A stretch of 16,987 bases of DNA, from assembly GCA_031259875.1 (NCBI GenBank), contig JAIRKW010000037.1:1-16987 (forward strand), given 5' to 3'. This stretch comes from Campylobacteraceae bacterium (GTDB taxonomy: Bacteria > Campylobacterota > Campylobacteria > Campylobacterales > Campylobacteraceae). The position numbers were made by a program, and so were the translations under genes. The notes under the pieces were generated by a model. It was not told the origin of the DNA. It was given only the letters and a program-made list of their open reading frames with translations, and ran no database searches. Of the stretch, positions 16,014 through 16,987 are shown one piece after another; the stretch's first letter is position 1, and each line of letters starts with the position of its first letter.

Positions 16014-16739
16014 TATCAATTCTTAAACCATTTCTATATAAATACATTGAAATAGAGTTATATTTATTTTTTCTTTTATTTTATTTATAATTAATATATT
16101 TATCAATATACAAGTTTTTATTATGTTTTATATAAAAAATTTCTATTATATTAATAAAATAGCCGATTGACACAATAGTTATCATAAAAATCATGCAATA
16201 GAATATTAAATTCATTTATGTCTTACTTATAATAAATATAAAAAAAGAAAGATAATATACGAAGAATAAGTAATAAATTTATATTTTGTTTTTATTTGTA
16301 TTATTACAAAGCACAATGATATAACAATCAAATATTTGTAAACTTCAAACTGTAAATCTTTTTGCTATTTTTACGGAAACATAATGCAAAAATTTCTACA
16401 AACACACTTTAGAAAAAAGTAATCCTGAGCTTTATTATGATTCTTTACCCTCTTTTTTCATTATTCACACATAGCTGGATTCGAAAGGAATTGGTGCAGC
16501 ATTCACTAACTCTTTATATTTGACAAAACAATTAAGGATGTATAAAATAAAAATACAATCCCGCATTCCTTCATAATATGTACTTTTTTTGTAAGCTCGT
16601 CATCAGGCTGCAAAAATAACGCAAAGAAAGAAGTACTATTGCAAATCGTCATTGTGAGCAAAAAGCGAAAATTCAAATAAATTGTAGACAGAAGTAACGA
16701 AAAGCTATTTGATATAATTTTGCAAATGCTTTGTCTTAG

Positions 16740-16838
16740 TCATATGCCAAACTAGCACGCTATGAAAAAAATCGCTCCACATTAACAGACCGGCAAATTT
16801 TATTACAACAACAGAAAAGATTGTTAATATTAAGATAA
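16740..16838 (+). pseudogene. Possible remnant of a decayed gene
   Basis: A 32-codon open stretch without a start codon, bounded by TAG at 16737 and TAA at 16836, encodes a charged helical sequence (centre RYEKNRSTLTDRQ) quite unlike the low-complexity translations around it. It reads like the tail of a real protein whose upstream part is broken by stops (TAG at 16737 and TGA further up). I cannot name the family, and chance is possible at this length. Confidence 0.25.
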
Positions 16839-16891
16839 TTTAAATAATATTCAGTTAAAATATCCATTAAATTTAATTTTTAAGAAAAATT

Positions 16892-16987
16892 ATGAATAGT
16901 ATCACAGTTTTATTTATTGGCATTGGCGCGGTTTTGGTTTTTGCTTCTGTGGTTGGTTTTATACTTAAAATAAAATCAAAAAAGCCT
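16892..16987 (+). CDS. N-terminus of a membrane protein, cut by window edge
   Basis: An ATG at 16892 opens 32 codons to the right edge. The translation starts with a few polar residues, then a glycine- and valine-rich membrane segment (about 5-25), then a lysine-rich turn (KIKSKKP). This resembles the N-terminal anchor of phosphatidate cytidylyltransferase-like proteins, but that is only an impression. TAAGAAA some 9 bases upstream is a weak Shine-Dalgarno, and a TAAAAT at 16856-16861 could be its -10 box. G+C rises at the start codon, supporting a real gene. Confidence 0.5.
   Translation, partial: MNSITVLFIGIGAVLVFASVVGFILKIKSKKP

Larger units (their letters stand above)
15948..16891. other. 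Very AT-rich gene-free stretch, possible decayed DNA
   Basis: No convincing gene in 944 bases. Composition is extreme: 16021-16080 has 9 G or C in 60, and 16081-16140 only 4. From about 16430 the composition rises and short coding-like stretches appear: a plus-strand frame at 16740-16838, a 48-codon minus-strand frame at 16506-16652 and a 28-codon plus-strand frame from 16437. None has a Shine-Dalgarno or a recognisable family. TATAAT boxes on the plus strand at 16228-16233 and 16713-16718 could start short RNAs but are expected by chance here. No tRNA, CRISPR or insertion-sequence ends are visible. Confidence 0.6.

Noticed and set aside
16358..16394. Inverted repeat TTTTTGC ... GCAAAAA as a possible terminator
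   Set aside because: The stem is almost all A-T, the loop is about 20 bases, and no gene ends nearby that would need it.
16461..16469. TTATTCACA, a perfect DnaA-box 9-mer in AT-rich DNA, with a near match TTATCCACC at 15965
   Set aside because: One exact box plus one mismatched box 500 bases apart, without dnaA or a box cluster, does not support a replication origin.
16473..16485. Minus-strand TTCGAATCCAGCT resembling the 3' half of a tRNA T-arm, a possible integration scar
   Set aside because: The T stem does not pair, no other tRNA arms or acceptor end follow, and no integrase or duplicate site is seen.
16506..16652. 48-codon minus-strand frame starting with ATG
   Set aside because: There is no Shine-Dalgarno before the ATG and no recognisable family; it is kept only as part of the possible remnant cluster.

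Overview
The window reads as chromosomal DNA of a Campylobacterota (epsilonproteobacterial) species. I base this on low G+C, on the protein families (a MagIII-type DNA glycosylase, short Lnt, short Mfd, a DUF6394-type membrane protein) and on gene order. From memory, the order yajC-secD-secF-small membrane protein-leuS-lptE-folC-M23 peptidase-bactofilin-mfd matches the Helicobacter pylori cluster running from HP1551 down to HP1541, and Campylobacter jejuni has a similar block next to lnt. The genus cannot be fixed from this window; a Sulfurimonas- or Sulfuricurvum-like organism would fit.

Layout. Positions 1-14254 hold one uninterrupted minus-strand run of 14 genes, read right to left: yajC, secD, secF, a DUF6394-type membrane protein, leuS, lptE, folC, an M23 (LytM) peptidase, a bactofilin (ccmA), mfd, a DUF815 ATPase, a YmdB phosphodiesterase, a MagIII glycosylase and a radical SAM protein cut by the left edge. 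Nine of the thirteen junctions overlap and the widest gap is 9 bases, so this looks like one transcription unit with extensive translational coupling. A TATAAT at 14302-14307 on the minus strand is the best candidate for its leading promoter. On the plus strand, lnt (14236-15537) diverges from yajC, and the two coding starts overlap by 19 bases.

Functional modules. The upstream half is envelope biogenesis: the Sec accessory complex (SecD, SecF, YajC), an LPS-export lipoprotein (LptE), a cell-shape pair (LytM endopeptidase plus bactofilin) and, divergently, Lnt, which would complete the acylation of lipoproteins such as LptE. Leucyl-tRNA synthetase and folate polyglutamylation are embedded as housekeeping genes. 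The downstream half is DNA and nucleotide oriented: Mfd, an uncharacterised P-loop ATPase, a cyclic-nucleotide phosphodiesterase and an alkylation-repair glycosylase.

Right end. After lnt the sequence changes character. From about 15540 to 16891 it is extremely AT-rich, with one orphan 85-codon gene on the minus strand (15690-15947) behind a good extended -10 promoter. The next 940 bases contain no convincing gene, only short open stretches that look like decayed or chance coding. At 16892 a membrane protein begins and runs off the right edge. I see no tRNA, rRNA, CRISPR array, insertion sequence or prophage. I did not find a clear new system. The most useful leads are the overlapping shape-gene pair, the bactofilin amber stop in frame with mfd, the uncharacterised DUF815 and DUF6394 members locked into a conserved operon, and the low-G+C islet with its orphan gene.
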